The notes beneath the pieces are model-generated. The model ran no database searches and was not told where the DNA came from. It was given only the letters and a program-made list of their open reading frames with translations. A DNA stretch of 64,000 nt from Membranipora membranacea (taxonomy: Eukaryota > Bryozoa > Gymnolaemata > Cheilostomatida > Membraniporidae): NCBI GenBank assembly GCA_914767715.1, contig OU612074.1:19454062-19518061 (forward strand), in the 5' to 3' direction. Within the stretch, counting starts at the first letter, position 1, and each line of letters begins with the position of its first letter. Made by a program: the position numbers and the translations under genes. Positions 1 through 13,193 of this stretch are shown here, piece by piece.

Positions 1-7
1 CAGGTGA

Positions 8-1112
8 TCAGAAAATTGAGTCAAAAAGAAGCACGAAACGGCATCGGAGACAGTCAGCCAGACAGTCAGCCGGTGTGGTTCGCAGTTTTATATTATATGT
101 TTTAGTCATCAATAAAGCCAATTTGTCGGTATGACCATAACTTAACACAAACTAAGGACGGATGGAGGACCATCGAAGAGGTAATTGGCGCACTTGTTTC
201 ATTTTGACACTCTGCTGCCGGGTTTTTCCCATAGAAAATATTAATGATATCAGCTGCCGACAAAATGGTAATTCTTCCAGCTTGTTTTGAGGGCCTGTTT
301 TAAAACATTACTTTTTAGTTAAAATTTGCCACTCAATTTAATTATTATTTACACTTAATTTACCTTGAAATTACAATTTTTCGAGTTGAAGCTTTGACAT
401 GTTTTCAAGCATTCCATTCGAAAATCACGGCAATTCAGCTGGTTAAATTGAAACTAAAGATGCAGATTCCAGAAATATTCACTTAAATTTACATGCACAT
501 TAAAGAGACACATTTCCATCAGAGTGGCAAGACCAATTGAGACCCTGATATGTTGTTCCTCCCAACATGGTTTAGATATGGTTTGAAAATGAAAAATAAA
601 GCCTTATATCTGGATATCACAAACATCATTTTTTGCATTAAACATTGAACATTAAAGCCTAATATCAATTTTTTTGATTACGAAATCGGGAAGTATCACA
701 TTCTTAAGCTGGTTATCAACTTTTTGTGTGGTTTCTCAGGTGGGAGTGTAGGGATTAACTTGTAGCTCAAAGAATCAAACCTCCTAGGTGTATTTGATGT
801 ATATCCAACACCTACTTTAAAGTCTTCGCAAAGTCAAAAGCATGTTATAGTGAGGCAGTTACTTACCCTAATGAAAGGCACCCGTCCCACCATCGAGAAT
901 TCATGCCAAGTAGAACATTGAATTTTTTTACCATGCAAATCTGACAAAACTGCATCATAAGTAACTGCCTGACTATAACATGCATTGGTCTTTGGGTAGT
1001 CTCTAATACAGACACAAAACAAACCTCTGACTTCATCCGACGTCTCGTCAGTAGAAAACTCGGCCTTCTCAAGTTTATCCCTTATCCTGAAATAAATAAT
1101 CTTGGTCGACAT
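8..1112 (-). CDS. Candidate two-exon small protein, unknown function
   Basis: Exon 1 is 1112..867 (82 codons, begins ATG, MSTKIIYFRIRDKLEKAEF) and ends exactly at a strong donor GTAAGT in phase 0. A phase-0 acceptor with a pyrimidine-rich tract ends at 152, and an open frame runs from 151 to a TGA at 8..10, giving about 129 residues if the two are joined. The N-terminal 40 residues look like a real folded protein (alternating beta-like and charged positions, somewhat like ubiquitin-fold or PB1-type starts), but I do not recognise the family. The second exon is less protein-like at its end, and the true gene could continue outside the window. Exon 1 is more credible than exon 2. Confidence 0.4.
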
Positions 1113-1445
1113 TTTAGTGGTTGTCTCCTCCGCATGTCGCGACGTAAAATCTTCCTTTTCGCATTTAGAGAAAGTCTACAGTAGAATAAAGACTTGTCTT
1201 ATGTGTCACCAGTTTGTGGAGTTATCCTGCAGGTTATAAAGCTCTTTTTTTTAAGCTAGCCCGATGTACTTCCAGCAATGTATCCTAGCAGCACTTCTCC
1301 GCAATTGTCGAGGTCGGTGAGATGACTTTAATATTTCTTTTTTTGCTTTGAGTCACCAAATGTCAACCTGCAAGAAAAAATTTATTTATTCACGACCACA
1401 TAAACATAGAAAAAAGTCGTTTGATTTGACTTACATGGAATAGCT

Positions 1446-1575
1446 TGATAATAGACATATTATATATTAGACATAGATAATAGACATAGGTAATGTACAT
1501 AGACAATAGACATAAATAATGTACATAGATAATAGACATCCATAATAGACATTGGTAATAGACTTAGTCTTAGAT
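1446..1575. repeat. Degenerate minisatellite, about 12-14 bp unit (ATAATAGACATAG-like)
   Basis: The words AATAGACAT, AATGTACATAG and close variants recur about nine times in tandem, with small insertions. The array is imperfect and AT-rich. It has no coding potential of its own. Confidence 0.8.
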
Positions 1576-4500
1576 ACAGACATCAACAGAAACATCCCAG
1601 TAATAGTAATATTGATCATGGAGTTAGAGCAGGGAGGGTGGGATATAGGTGGGTTAGAGCCTCTAACTCCATGCATTGATAAATATTGTGAATGCGGAAT
1701 GAAAACCTGTAAGCCCAAGTTTCATTCGATACAATGAAGAACATGTACTTTTGAAATCCCAGGGAGCAAACTAACAAATCTCACTCTTGCTCTCTGGTGT
1801 TTTAAAACTGCAAAACAGGATAGCCATTACAGTCATACCCAAGTAGAGCATTGAAATTTGATTTAGAAGAGTTAAAACCCACTTGATGCTGCTAAAAGTA
1901 GGCCTAGTTATTACCAGGCCGTCTAGAATTAGCTTCTATATGTGGCTGTTCTCTATGAGCCCCCAAGTGACCTGTACTTTACCTGAAAGCTTAAATTACT
2001 TTACATAATCCTTTGGTAATTCGATGTAAACAAAATCGTTTGTAAATTGTAGACTGCAAATTATTAAGAAAATATCAAATATCTCTAATTGCTTTCAACA
2101 TTAGCTAAAACTTCATGTGAGCTGCTTTTTAATTCAGCTATAAAATGTCATGTTTGAGTTAATGTTAAACCTATGCACATCAATATTCTAAACCAAAGAA
2201 GTGAAGGATAAAGCCGATATCCAACTGAACAACTTAATTTTTTCATCCATGAGTAAATCAGTTAAAGTGGCAGCATCATAGCTACCAATTCAAAAGTTCA
2301 AACTATAAAAGAAGGCCTATGGTTTATTGTGAGCTCCAACAACCCAACAGGTGCGCACAAAAGAAAAAAACGATAAAATCAAGTAAGCAAGATAGGGCAG
2401 TGAAGCAACGGAATCAACATGGAGTGTCCGAAACTAAAGCCTGTAAGGCTTGCAAGTCCCTTCAGCCAGAGACTCATAGAACCAAAGAATACAATCTGCA
2501 CCACAGCGACACGCTAAGAACCGCAGCCAGTTAGCTAATAGCAACTGGAACCATATTCTAATCTAATTATGAATCTCGGTCAGGGATTCTCATCACACGA
2601 AATCGATCCTGGACCCCTACAAGCAATAAAACAACCAGACATTCAACTACGGAAACGGGTCTACGTTGATAGTGTAGGACATTCCTTAGTAAGCCACACC
2701 TCAAACTGTCTAGCACCTAATTATGATAGACCACCACTCTAATCACGGATGTTATCCAATCCCACTTCATTACGGCATAAGTTACCACACCTCATACCCT
2801 AATTTACCTCTTGGCAGGCAAATTCAAAAAATAAATCAACAAAACCAACGATTTCCGCCTGTTTTGAGGTAAAAGTTGTTGATTTTGTTTAAATTTTGCA
2901 TCTATTACTTAGCTAGTGACGGAGAACAGGATTATTTTATTAGAGAATAAAACCATTAGCGTGTAAAATGCATTAACTTAAATACAATTATACCTCATTG
3001 CTAATAGCCTTTCAGTTCAAACTACCTGCAATAAAGCAACAAACAACATATTTTCTTACCTAAGTCTGAGTCTAGCAGAGTAAAACTTGAAAATCCAAAC
3101 CAATTTTCTAATAGTGCTCAGCAGCAAAGACAAGCAATATTAACGAAGAATCTGTGGCAGCATTAAGAATATATTTCCCTGAGCTAACCCGCTGCAGCGA
3201 ACGAACACTTCATATCAGAAGCAATGCTCTATTGTATATGGGATAGAAAACCCAATAACTGCCTGCTATATAATAACAACAATAATACTCAGCACACACA
3301 AGCTTGATGAAACTTGATGCTGCTGGCATTGAGAGTATATTACTGTCTATGACGTCAATGTGACAGCATTACGATTATTATATAAGTGAATAAATTACTT
3401 TTACCTAGCGCTGCGGCACTAACACTCAGCAGCATAGCAGCAGCATTGAGCGCTATGAATTATAATAAGGATAATTAATGATGAGTCTGATATACTCCTC
3501 AAGACAGCAAAGGAATTGATATGCCTGAGTGTGGGAGGCAGCGGGAGGCAGCGTGAGGCACCGACTATAATCATCATAATCTATAACTCCAAATTCTTAT
3601 GCAACATGACGTCATTCATTTGTGTTTCAGCATCTAAAGTACATTTGTCCAATATATACTCCATTGCCAATTCTCACGTTTCTAACTGCTAAGGGATAAG
3701 TTAAGTTACTCACGAAGACAGTGCTGGCTTAAACCCAATCAATTCTTTCTTGACTAACTTTCTCCACTAGCAAAGCTACAACTACCAACCTATATCACTA
3801 CACAACTTAATGACAAGAACCCCCACAACTGTAAATAAACGGCATACATTCCTTCAGCCAGCTGGTTATTTCTTGTGTAACTTATTAATCCTTGATGTGA
3901 TGGCATGGTATGTCATTTTAATCCAATTTTAATCGCCAATAACAGTCTAATTAATAACATTTCAATCAAATAGTATAAAAGAAAGCTCATGTTGCGTGTT
4001 TCGCCGAACAATTCCGGCGAAAAGATGATATGTAACCAATGCAGGCCTGATGGTAACCTCCTCAAGGTTTGGGAGGCCGTCTAAAAATCTTAATACATTG
4101 TGTAAATGCAATAGCAATAGAAGACAAATGTAACTGATCCAGTAAAGAGTCCTTTCTACAGCAACAGACAAAGTAAAGAAATTATGTACCCAATAACCAA
4201 CATGGTAAGGCTTGGACAAGTAACGGCAAATGTCTTATTCTTTTTGACCGCAAGTTGAGAGTGAAAAACGTAACAGACAAATGTGATTGCACAGCTAGAA
4301 CTTGAAAGCAGCATCTATACACCAAACAATTATATCCATATCATAATTTCTCCGCGCACGGGGATAGGGAGGCATTATAAAACCTCAGTCATGAATCACA
4401 ACAAGCTCAAATACTTCCGCAAGCTATGATAAAGAGGGAAGCCTTGCTATCTGGCAAGCAGCTTGTTCAGGAAAGAGAATCCCGAATATGGGTTTGTGGT

Positions 4501-5740
4501 TTAAATGACCAAGTCATGGATAGATCCTTGTAAAAGTAATAGCAGTACTGAGGACGCATAAACTAGAGGTTCAACTAACTGACCACTGAAACACCAGGTT
4601 TAATTGATGAGAGATCTTAAACAGAATACTGCCAGGCCAGTGTCTACTCACCTGCTTTCACATGAGACACGAACTTTGACTAACCTCAATTAGACAAGCA
4701 AGGCACAGAGATCGAGGCTCCGGGTGTGCAAGTCAGTATCGAAAATTGTTTAAAACCCCTATTAGCTGGTTGTGATCAGGTTAGATCAGGGATTAAACTT
4801 AAACCCACAAAGCTGATTATATAAGACACGACTCTAGTTATATTTATGAGATTATACACAGACTTGATACCCCTCCAATTAGAATTCCAGCATCAAATTA
4901 GCCGCAATGCCATCACAAGCAAGGTGCTCCAGCCACAGCATAACCATGTGGGATTTAATTGAGTGAATGAGGAATGAGTGGATAACCATTGAACATGTTC
5001 GAGCCATTCTGTCTTCACCATTCTGTCTTCATCAGGAGTCTCCCCTTTGAGCAGCCCAACACTGAGGGAGCTATAAATGTATGCAACTAAACACATAATC
5101 CAGTTGATGCAAATTTCCCAATCAGAGAAGACTGTTCTTTTTTAATACTGGCACTACTTAACAAAATAAATAAAAAACAGGGTCTCAGCTCTTTACAACA
5201 GAGAAAATGTCACTATAAATAAATACGTCAACTAAAAGTCGAGGGAACAATCAGCTATATAGGAATTATAGGAAGTTACAAATCATGTCTCTCCAACGCC
5301 GCTGATAGTAAAATTGCGCTGTTGCAATGTACACATAACCTGAAACCGCGATTACATCCTCAATATAAATCCATCCAATACAAATTATCTTTTGTCAATA
5401 ATCCGAACTGGAAAGTGACGCATAGTGCAATATAATTTTTGCTGATTTGTGACATAGTTATCTTTGTTTTGTAATGATAAATCTTTGTTCACACAGACTA
5501 TTTTTAGGTGACCGCAAATTTGCCATTTTGTAAGCCATGTAACGAAATTGGTGCCATACCAATTGAATCTAATATAGAACTGCAACTAGGAAATTAACAG
5601 CTCAAATGGGAAGTTATCGATGGGGGTTTCATATCTGGCTTCAACGTATGAAACTTACTATCCTATAGATGTGTTTACTTGGGTTTATATCACAGTTATC
5701 ACGTACACCAGCCATGGGGTCTGTAAGAGATATCGAGTGG
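1576..5740. other. Non-coding stretch, no supported gene
   Basis: Only short open frames without splice context or recognisable protein character occur here. There are scattered short inverted repeats, for example around 2834-2885 (arms AAATCAACAA and TTGTTGATTT). A hydrophobic open frame on the minus strand at 3962..4219 has no usable start or family likeness. I see nothing else in the stretch. Confidence 0.6.
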
Positions 5741-5786
5741 TATAACCATAGACTTAATATACTAGTATATTAAGTCTATGGGTATA
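5741..5786. repeat. Near-perfect 46-bp palindrome
   Basis: Two 23-base arms meet with no loop between 5763 and 5764. The inner 36 bases (CCATAGACTTAATATACT and its exact complement) are a perfect palindrome, and one mismatch lies in the outer part. It could extrude as a cruciform or be the relic of a snap-back element. Confidence 0.9.
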
Positions 5787-8399
5787 ACTCAGATAGTCGA
5801 GTGAAACATCCTCACATTATCACTAAATTCCGAACCTGAATAACATGGCTGGGCTACTCAAGCTGGTTAAATCTACAGAGAAGGGGGTGTGCTTGGACAT
5901 CCCTAACAATGCTGATAGATAAAGCTTGGGAACTTTAACTAAGTTGAATGTAGATACAGCAGCTGAATTAAAGTATCATATATAAGTCAGTCACAGCAGC
6001 AGCACCTGAGGGACTAATTAGCACAACGTTATCTCTCTGCACGACGTCATCATATGAGAGAATAGCGAATCAGAATCCTGGCAAATATATCCATAAGCAA
6101 GGTTAATCCTCCCTGGAATGCAAATCAAGGCAATAATTATAAGCAGAGGATAACATCAAGCTTCTCTCAATGGATGCCAGCTCTGTTCTCTGCAAGCTAT
6201 TTTTAGTGTGTAGGAGAACTTTGATGCAGCAAATATAGAAATTATCGAATATTTATAGTTTTGACTTTGTTGGACTTGAGGATTGACAAGTGCCTGTAAA
6301 TCGAGTAAATTGTGTAGGTACTTGAGAAAAATCATTGTGACTAGTATCTATAAGCTACACTAGGAAGCCCACTTTTCAGGTTGTGAGCAACCTAGTAACA
6401 CAAAAGATACTAAATACATTGCTATCATATAATATTTGCAGCAATCCGCCCTAGAACAAAGGAGGTATGTTCATATACCGGTCTGTATCCATCTATGATC
6501 AACCTCTTGTGTTAAGTAAACTACATCTACATTAACTTGATCTTTGTAGAAAACTTCAAAGATGTGACTGGCTATTAGCATCAGACAACTCCTATAAATG
6601 TCAAACATTTCAACATTGAAAAATCGTTATACACCTGACAGTGAAATCAAAAAATAAATCTTTTTATCCCAGAGGCCATCATAGTAAGCCTGACATTCAC
6701 AATCAATCAGAAATTTTAATAACCAAACTAATTATCTTAGGAAAATTACATCTTGGGCAAATTGCGTGAGAACATTTACAAATCTAGGAAAGGTTTCATC
6801 AAGTTCAATGCTCCAGGGTAGGAAAGCTAGGCTGCCGTTGAATTCATCAAATATTATATGAAGCCTTGCTGCTGCTGCTGACAAAGGGCCAAACGATCAT
6901 TCATTTCAATCATGTTCAACAATACGGTCAACCAAGAGTTAAAAGAAAACCATCGACTGTCCAATGATAGCCATTTCATGGTTGTTAAACTTTTTGCAAG
7001 ACTCGAGACAAAGGTCTGGGACACGCTGGAAGCAGACAGATGTCACGAGCACACAAGTGTAGTGACAGCTTGCTGAGTACAGAACCTTACCTAATCATAT
7101 CAAACCTCAGTACAACATAGTACAGAAATGAAAGATGAATTAGATTTCTGGCGTGATGATGAACTGCCCAAGAGAGTCTTTGTAAAACGCCAGAGCCAGA
7201 ATGACCTAAAGAGTTTACTGTTCAGATAGAGGCAACACAAAACCTCGTCCCACAGCCCCAGCTGTGTATTATTGTGCTGTACGAGGAGTAGACCAGATGA
7301 ATGAGCCTCAGGTGTATGAGGCTCAGGCTAGGAATTGCAAACAACATCAAACTTGAAACCATTCTCCTTCACTTCCTCTACTTCTGAAACCCCAGAAACC
7401 AGAGTCAATTCTTTTTTCAACACTATCAAGTCTCAGCAGATGTGGGTCAGGTGACTTACTTGCCTGTTGATGCTGATTTACCAGTCTTTAGTGGTATCCA
7501 AGAGACTCAATATCCTCTTCAAGAAAGAGCTGCGCTCCGCCGGAACTAGAGTGATGCAATTATAAACTACTGCTCCGAGCGAAGTTAGCTAACACATTAG
7601 ACAACGAACTTCAAAGTGCCAACCAAAGGTTGTCAATTAAACCCTTGGTGCAAAGAAATAATGTTGATGAGTTATGTGGCTTGGAATGGACACCCCACAC
7701 CTGAAAGTAATTTTACTCCTCTCCGCCAGAAGTTAATACAGCTTGTCAGGAATATAAGACGGATGGATGAACAGCGATGATTTAAACAAACCGGAATAGC
7801 TATATTTATTGTCAGGATCATCTAGAGCAGGTCAACAGTCTCACATTGGTCGAGTTGTGCAATAAAGTAGGAAAATATTTCTAAAGATATGAGTTTTAAC
7901 AGTAAGCGCTTGGAAGTAGAGACAAAAAAAACTTGGAACATCGGCCAAAGTAACTATGTGTAGATACTAACTGCAGCTATACTATGCTTGGAATGTAGGC
8001 CAAAGTAACAATATATAGATATTTACAGCAGCTCCCGTTTGTGATCGCTTAAACTCCAATTCAGCATCTACCAAGAAACAAGTGTGCCGATTGCCACCAT
8101 ATAAAGATTAATAATTACATTTAAAACCTCTCAGTATTAGAACTGTGATCCGAAATATGCGGCTAAGGTATGCGGTTTGACATTTATATCACATGCTGCG
8201 AGATGTCATAAATTAGCATCGTTAGGTATTAACTTTGCATCCTCCATACCTGCGCTTGATACTCAGCGATCACCTCGAAGAAGACATCAGCTTAACAACG
8301 AGATCATAGATCCTATGTAATTTAATTGCTTGTGAGATTTGATGTCACTGATTAAAGGTGTGATAATTAGCTGAAGTCATATTATCCCTAACCAGGCAC
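5787..8399. other. Non-coding stretch, no supported gene
   Basis: No open frame with splice signals or recognisable protein content. A short conceptual peptide near 7260-7330 that resembles the end of an immunoglobulin V region was examined and rejected as chance. Confidence 0.55.
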
Positions 8400-8828
8400 T
8401 TGCTGTGCATACCACCTGCTGGCCAATTTTTTGGTGGGATATGTCTTACATATCATTCATTACGGGAGGATCAACCCTTGACAGATGGCCAGCTGTTCTC
8501 TTTTTGGCAAAGTGACAAGGAGGGAAGAGGTGTGTGTAAACGTTTGAATACTTGGTGCCTTCCATGCCCTGATACAGGGTGAAACCAAAATGTGCCAAAT
8601 TGACGCGGTAACACTTTGCACATACATCTTCTTTGGGTGGCAAGGATTTTTAGTTGGAATCCTCACGTACACATTATCAATAATCCAAACTATAAAGTGG
8701 TACACATTACGCAGCATCTGGTGGCTGAAATGTTTGGCACCTCGACTCGTTCGTATCGCGACAGTTTGGCTAGGCCTGTTGGCAGGATGATACAAACATT
8801 TCGTGATGCAATTTATAGGGATATTTAG
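8400..8828. other. Cluster of overlapping open frames on both strands, unassigned
   Basis: Several frames stay open through the same 430 bases. The most protein-like is plus 8616..8828, which ends at a TAG; its last 50 residues (for example NPNYKVVHITQHLVAEMFG) read like a real C-terminus. A possible acceptor (GGATTTTTAG) lies at about 8652, giving a last exon of about 8653..8828. On the minus strand 8795..8460 is also open. I recognise none of these. It could be the last exon of a gene, a transposon fragment, or simply a stop-poor stretch. Confidence 0.25.
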
Positions 8829-11723
8829 TCAAGGACAAATAATAATTTAACATCAGACGCAATGTTCAGGGTGGTCATCACTACTGCCCCTTATTAAGTA
8901 GAAGTTACATGAGTTTGGGCCTGATTCTGATCTTTTTTTTAGAGTTGTGTTGATTGAAAGCTATTAACATGACCTATTAAGCTCGCCCAAGTAATGATAA
9001 GCAGTTATGATGGACTTGTTTTGACAGATCTTTATGATGCCATGAGATCAAAACCTTGAAACCGTGGCGCCTCTTGTCTATCGCCAGACTTGCCTCTTGT
9101 ATTTTTCAAAATCCCATAAAATACTAATTTTGCCAGTGGTTACAAGAATGATCCATTATGACATTTTGGATGCACTTACCCCTAACCAGGATCTCAAATT
9201 CAATCACAACTCAAATTATTTTTCTTATTAACGAAAATCAAACCCTCCAGCTAAAAACTTTCAATTATCTACGAAATTAATTTGTTGGCATAAAGCTAAG
9301 CTTAGCGAAGGTCAATCCTTTCAGCACAAAGATCTCATATAGTTTTAAAGAACGTTCCCAAGACATTCCCACACCTCGTGCAACAATATTGCCAATTTTT
9401 GGATTACAACATAATTTTGACAGTGAAAAATGATTACTTTGACATTTAGATGACAATACAACAAACCGTCTTATGCTACATTACTATCTTGGCATCAAAT
9501 ATTAGCCAAGTTTATATGTAATTACACCCGTTTATACAGGTAGACCTGTCAAAACTTGGATCGGATGACAGCAATTTATCTAATTAACCGTGTTAAACAA
9601 AAGAAAATCTTCGTTTAAAAGTTGCGACATCAAAATGTCACTAATTTAATGAATTTAGGTGCAGCCTAAATGATTCTTTATCAAAACAAATTGCGTCAAT
9701 GAAATAATTATTTGAACTCTTTGTAAGTTAAGAAAGGACAACTTCACAGTCTTTGGTTATTTTTTGATCTAACTTCTGTCTGAAATTTTAGATGAGTTGC
9801 CTGTGAGGAAAGTAACTATGACATTTAGGTGGGAGTGCTTGATTGCACCATCATTGTACACCTCAGCAAGACATTATCTGGAAGACGCTCCATATGTCCG
9901 CTATGAGATCAACCTCAGTACCTTTCTTTTTTGACTAGGTTAAGTTAGTTCAGTAATGAGCCAATTTCAATGCTGAGGAAAAGCAAATGGTAATACTGAT
10001 GTCAACTTGCTAGCATCTGGTTGGGTTTTGTACTAAGATTCATTAAGCACAGTTTTTAACTAAACGATTTTCAAGCAAACGTATGACCTTCACGTTGTCG
10101 TGATGTCAGGAAGAATTCGAAGACTACCAGGTCTGTCATAGTTATGATCATCTCAGATATCTACCATTACTTTGCTGTGGTATGAATTATGCTGGCAACA
10201 GCATCTTTAATTTAACCCTAGAATCAAAAAGAGTTCATTGAGTGGTGAAATATACTGATAAACAGATTTGATTCCCCGGATACTTCACCACCAAAAAAGG
10301 GATATTTTCCTCCCCCTAAAATTTATATATCAATTCAATTAACAATTGACTGCAAATACAGCATCACTTTATATAGTTTTATGAGAGTAATATCAAAACT
10401 GATCTTTTCTTATAATGAACTACACAATTTTGCCCATAACGCTGCTTTTCTTCCGCCAGGGAAAAATGCTGATGTTGCTTTGAAGGGGCGCGGAGTGGTT
10501 AAAAATTCTGTGTTTTATCTAACAATGACACTATTATTCTAGAGATTCAGAGTTGGCAGCAATAACTCTGTCTCTACTCATACGATATACCTCCCTCCCC
10601 CTCAACAGGCATTGTATAAAATATGGTTAGCCTCTCATCATTGTCTAGACTCTAGACGATGGTGCTTGTAATATTATTACACAGCACAGCTGAGGCCTAG
10701 TCATATTTTATTTGCAAAGAAAAAGAGAAACTTTTTCTTTACGCTCCTGAAGTTATTATTTAAATGATCAAGAAATATACTTTATTTTTTCCCAATAATA
10801 ATTATGAAAGAGGTGTGTTGGCCTTCTAAAAAAATGATGTCAGTTATTATTTGGTTGACTAGTTGTTTTGGAACAGCCTGATATATGTAATTCTAAACTA
10901 CATATCAACTGATTTCATTCAAATCTATGATATTGTGGTTTCCTCCACTGATTTACGTTCTAATCCCCTGCGCTGGCCCTCTATGACTTTGATTCCATTG
11001 ATGTAAAGCTGTTGTAGCAAGTACTCTGTAGAATTCATGGCAGCTCCATTGTTAACATGTAACCATATATCAATTAAAATATCAATTAGCCTATATTAAA
11101 TAATGAAAGATGAGGAAAGATACAATACCTACATACTGATAGGTTTTATACAACGTCGATTTTCACAACTTTCCGGTTCTCTATGGAATGATAGTTGGCG
11201 CTCACAATCCCTTGAACCGCCGAATCAAATAGAACAATCTCACTTTGTCCGGCAGATGTTGGTCGTTGAGACCCTAAGATCAATCACTGAAAACCCACTT
11301 ATCAACACATAAAAAAATTAGATTTGTGACCTGAAGCAGTAGTTCGTCTTCAAGAAAAACTCATTGTCAATGAATCCTAACCATTGATGGTGAACTGTTA
11401 CTCTGCACCTATGGGACAGGTTGTTATCTTCACCCACCGTTGACCAAAATTGCCAAAAATAGCTGTTTTAAGCTATCTAAATCTAGACCAAAGGAAACAA
11501 TGTGAGGAAACTGAAGTGAAACTGAAATTGATCAATAATGGAGGGAGGTCCTTGTCAGGCGATGGAAAACAGTCAGACTCAGTAACCTAATTTGTGATCA
11601 GTAATCTCATCGCAACTAGTCACTCACCATATGCTAGTAGCCTACTACTATGGCTAGCCACAGTGGAGTTGGTGGCTGGACAAATAAAGGAAATACTTTC
11701 AACCAACTAGACCTTAGCCCAAA
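8829..11723. other. Non-coding stretch, no supported gene
   Basis: AT-rich sequence. A 69-codon plus-strand open frame at 11103..11312 has an acceptable composition but no splice context or family likeness. No RNA gene or clear repeat was found. Confidence 0.55.
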
Positions 11724-11856
11724 GCACAGGTCTGCTTCAAAACATGGGTTCATTGCAATGTTTGACTGCCCCCTTGTGTTTTCAACAAATCGACAAAAAC
11801 ACAAGGGGGCAGTCAAACATTGCCAAGGAACCATGTTTTCGGGTAGCCCTGTGGCT
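11724..11856. mobile_element. Hairpin MITE-like element
   Basis: A perfect 27-base inverted repeat (11756..11782 and 11796..11822, core TTTGACTGCCCCCTTGTG) encloses a 13-base loop. The pairing continues imperfectly outward on both sides to about 11724 and 11856. This is the usual form of a small non-autonomous DNA transposon. The longer open frames here on both strands are a by-product of the inverted repeat. Confidence 0.7.
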
Positions 11857-12609
11857 CACAGTGACCCAAGCTATGAGCCCGTTGGCCTACAAGCCTGCAT
11901 ATGGTTTGTCCAACAGGTCTATCATCAGTGTATCAGTATATCAATAAATTTCTACTTGAAATAACCAGAGTTGGTGGGTGACAATAATGACTATTACAAA
12001 CTCTGAGCTTAATAATTTCAGATGCTTTCCTGTGTCTAAATTCTACCACTCCATCATGTAAAGTTGACAGGAGGCATCTGTGAACTCATTCAGTGAAAAT
12101 GAATAATAATTCATTCATTACTATTTACTTGTAAACACTTTCATTCCTCATAGTCATAGATAAGCCCAACGAGTCTAACTCCTTGATAAGACCCAGATAT
12201 TATTCTATCAACCATCAATCAGGTCTGTAGTTAATATAGAAACTCACCAACTTTCAGGTTAGTGGTAACACTCACCAGTAGGATCAGATAACAAAACTAT
12301 CTTCTGTTGATAAATGCTTCCGTAGTAATGCAACGTGAATGTAATGTTTCACTCCAAAGTTGTTGTTGCTTTTTCTTAACACACATTACTTCTATGGTGA
12401 TTACCTCCAACAAGTTAGTTTGAGGGTCTGCGAGTATCGCCTCAAATAATCCTCATATTGACAAAAAGATATTAGGTTACAGAACAATGATATGTTATCT
12501 GCATCGAAAAATGCTTTAAACGAAATCATATAAAGTTTTTAAGCAGCTCATTAGTTTCTGAGAAAAACCGTCTATTTGAGTCGCTGTCATACAACATTCT
12601 GTTACTTAC

Positions 12610-12700
12610 AAAGTTGCCTACCCATTCCATTAGAGGAGACAACTCGAGTGCTAAAGTTTTGCTAATAGCCAAACTATCATTTGATTTGGTGTAGCAAGAC
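12610..12700 (-). CDS. Candidate internal exon, unknown protein
   Basis: This 91-base segment is flanked by a good acceptor (TTCATATTCAG, minus strand) and an excellent donor (GTAAGTAAC). One frame is open across it and into both flanks (12717..12526). The peptide contains a plausible helix (SLAISKTLALELSPLMEW). The phases are 2 in and 0 out. I cannot join it convincingly to the larger open frame upstream at 12883..13185, so it may belong to another gene or a broken one. Confidence 0.3.
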
Positions 12701-12882
12701 CTGAATATGAATAACAAAACTTTGTTTATTGTTATACAAATAGAGTATACAATGTGGGACCTAAAAAATAATTAAACATCAAAATGCCCAACCGATGTCA
12801 CACTGTTGGATGGGTAATGGCACCCGCTTTACCATTGCATGGTATGATTGACTACAAATGACAAATCTTACTCCTTGTAAAC

Positions 12883-13193
12883 TTATGCCAAAAAATCTCC
12901 TAGGCAGTCTAGCCTGATGCCATCCTTCATGTCAGTTGATACATGTCGATGCAATGCGAATTGATGTAAGTTCATGTAAGCAACAATTGTATACACATTC
13001 TTTTGTAAAAGACGATTTTCTACATGATATCCCAATATAGTGTGATAAGCAAGGTAAACTTTGTCAGGGTTGTCAAGGTGTGACACATTTAGCTTTTCAT
13101 TTTCTATAAATCCAATACCGGTTGTTAGGTCTATTAGCTGTGTCAACAGGTTGTAGTTATAATATTTTTGGATTTTTCTGCCCACAAGTTTCT
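12883..13193 (-). CDS. Candidate terminal exon, unknown protein
   Basis: A minus-strand frame is open for about 103 codons and ends at a stop at 12883. There is no ATG near the start, so it would be the last exon of a gene. The acceptor (ATTAATCTAAG) is weak. An AATAAA sits about 150 bases downstream on the minus strand. The peptide is well mixed and protein-like (DNPDKVYLAYHTILGYHVEN, NVYTIVAYMNLHQFALHRHV), but I do not recognise the family. A decayed gene fragment is an alternative. Confidence 0.3.

Noticed and set aside
1..115. A plus-strand open frame ending in TAG at about 105, followed by AATAAA, as the last exon of a gene entering from the left.
   Set aside because: Three frames compete over the same bases, including the minus-strand exon. 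The peptide has no recognisable content, so it was not annotated.
162..267. A plus-strand candidate first exon with a leader-like start (MEDHRRGNWRTCFILTLCC) ending at a GTAATT donor.
   Set aside because: No in-phase acceptor leading to a sensible second exon was found, and the minus-strand gene model over the same bases is somewhat better supported.
3520..3560. GGGAGGCAGC repeats as a possible G-rich regulatory element.
   Set aside because: Only two to three imperfect copies, with no surrounding promoter features.
7255..7330. Conceptual peptide TAPAVYYCAVRG, resembling the end of an immunoglobulin or T-cell receptor V region.
   Set aside because: The open frame is only about 40 codons, with no upstream V-like framework, splice site, or recombination signal nearby. 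A short match of this kind is expected by chance.
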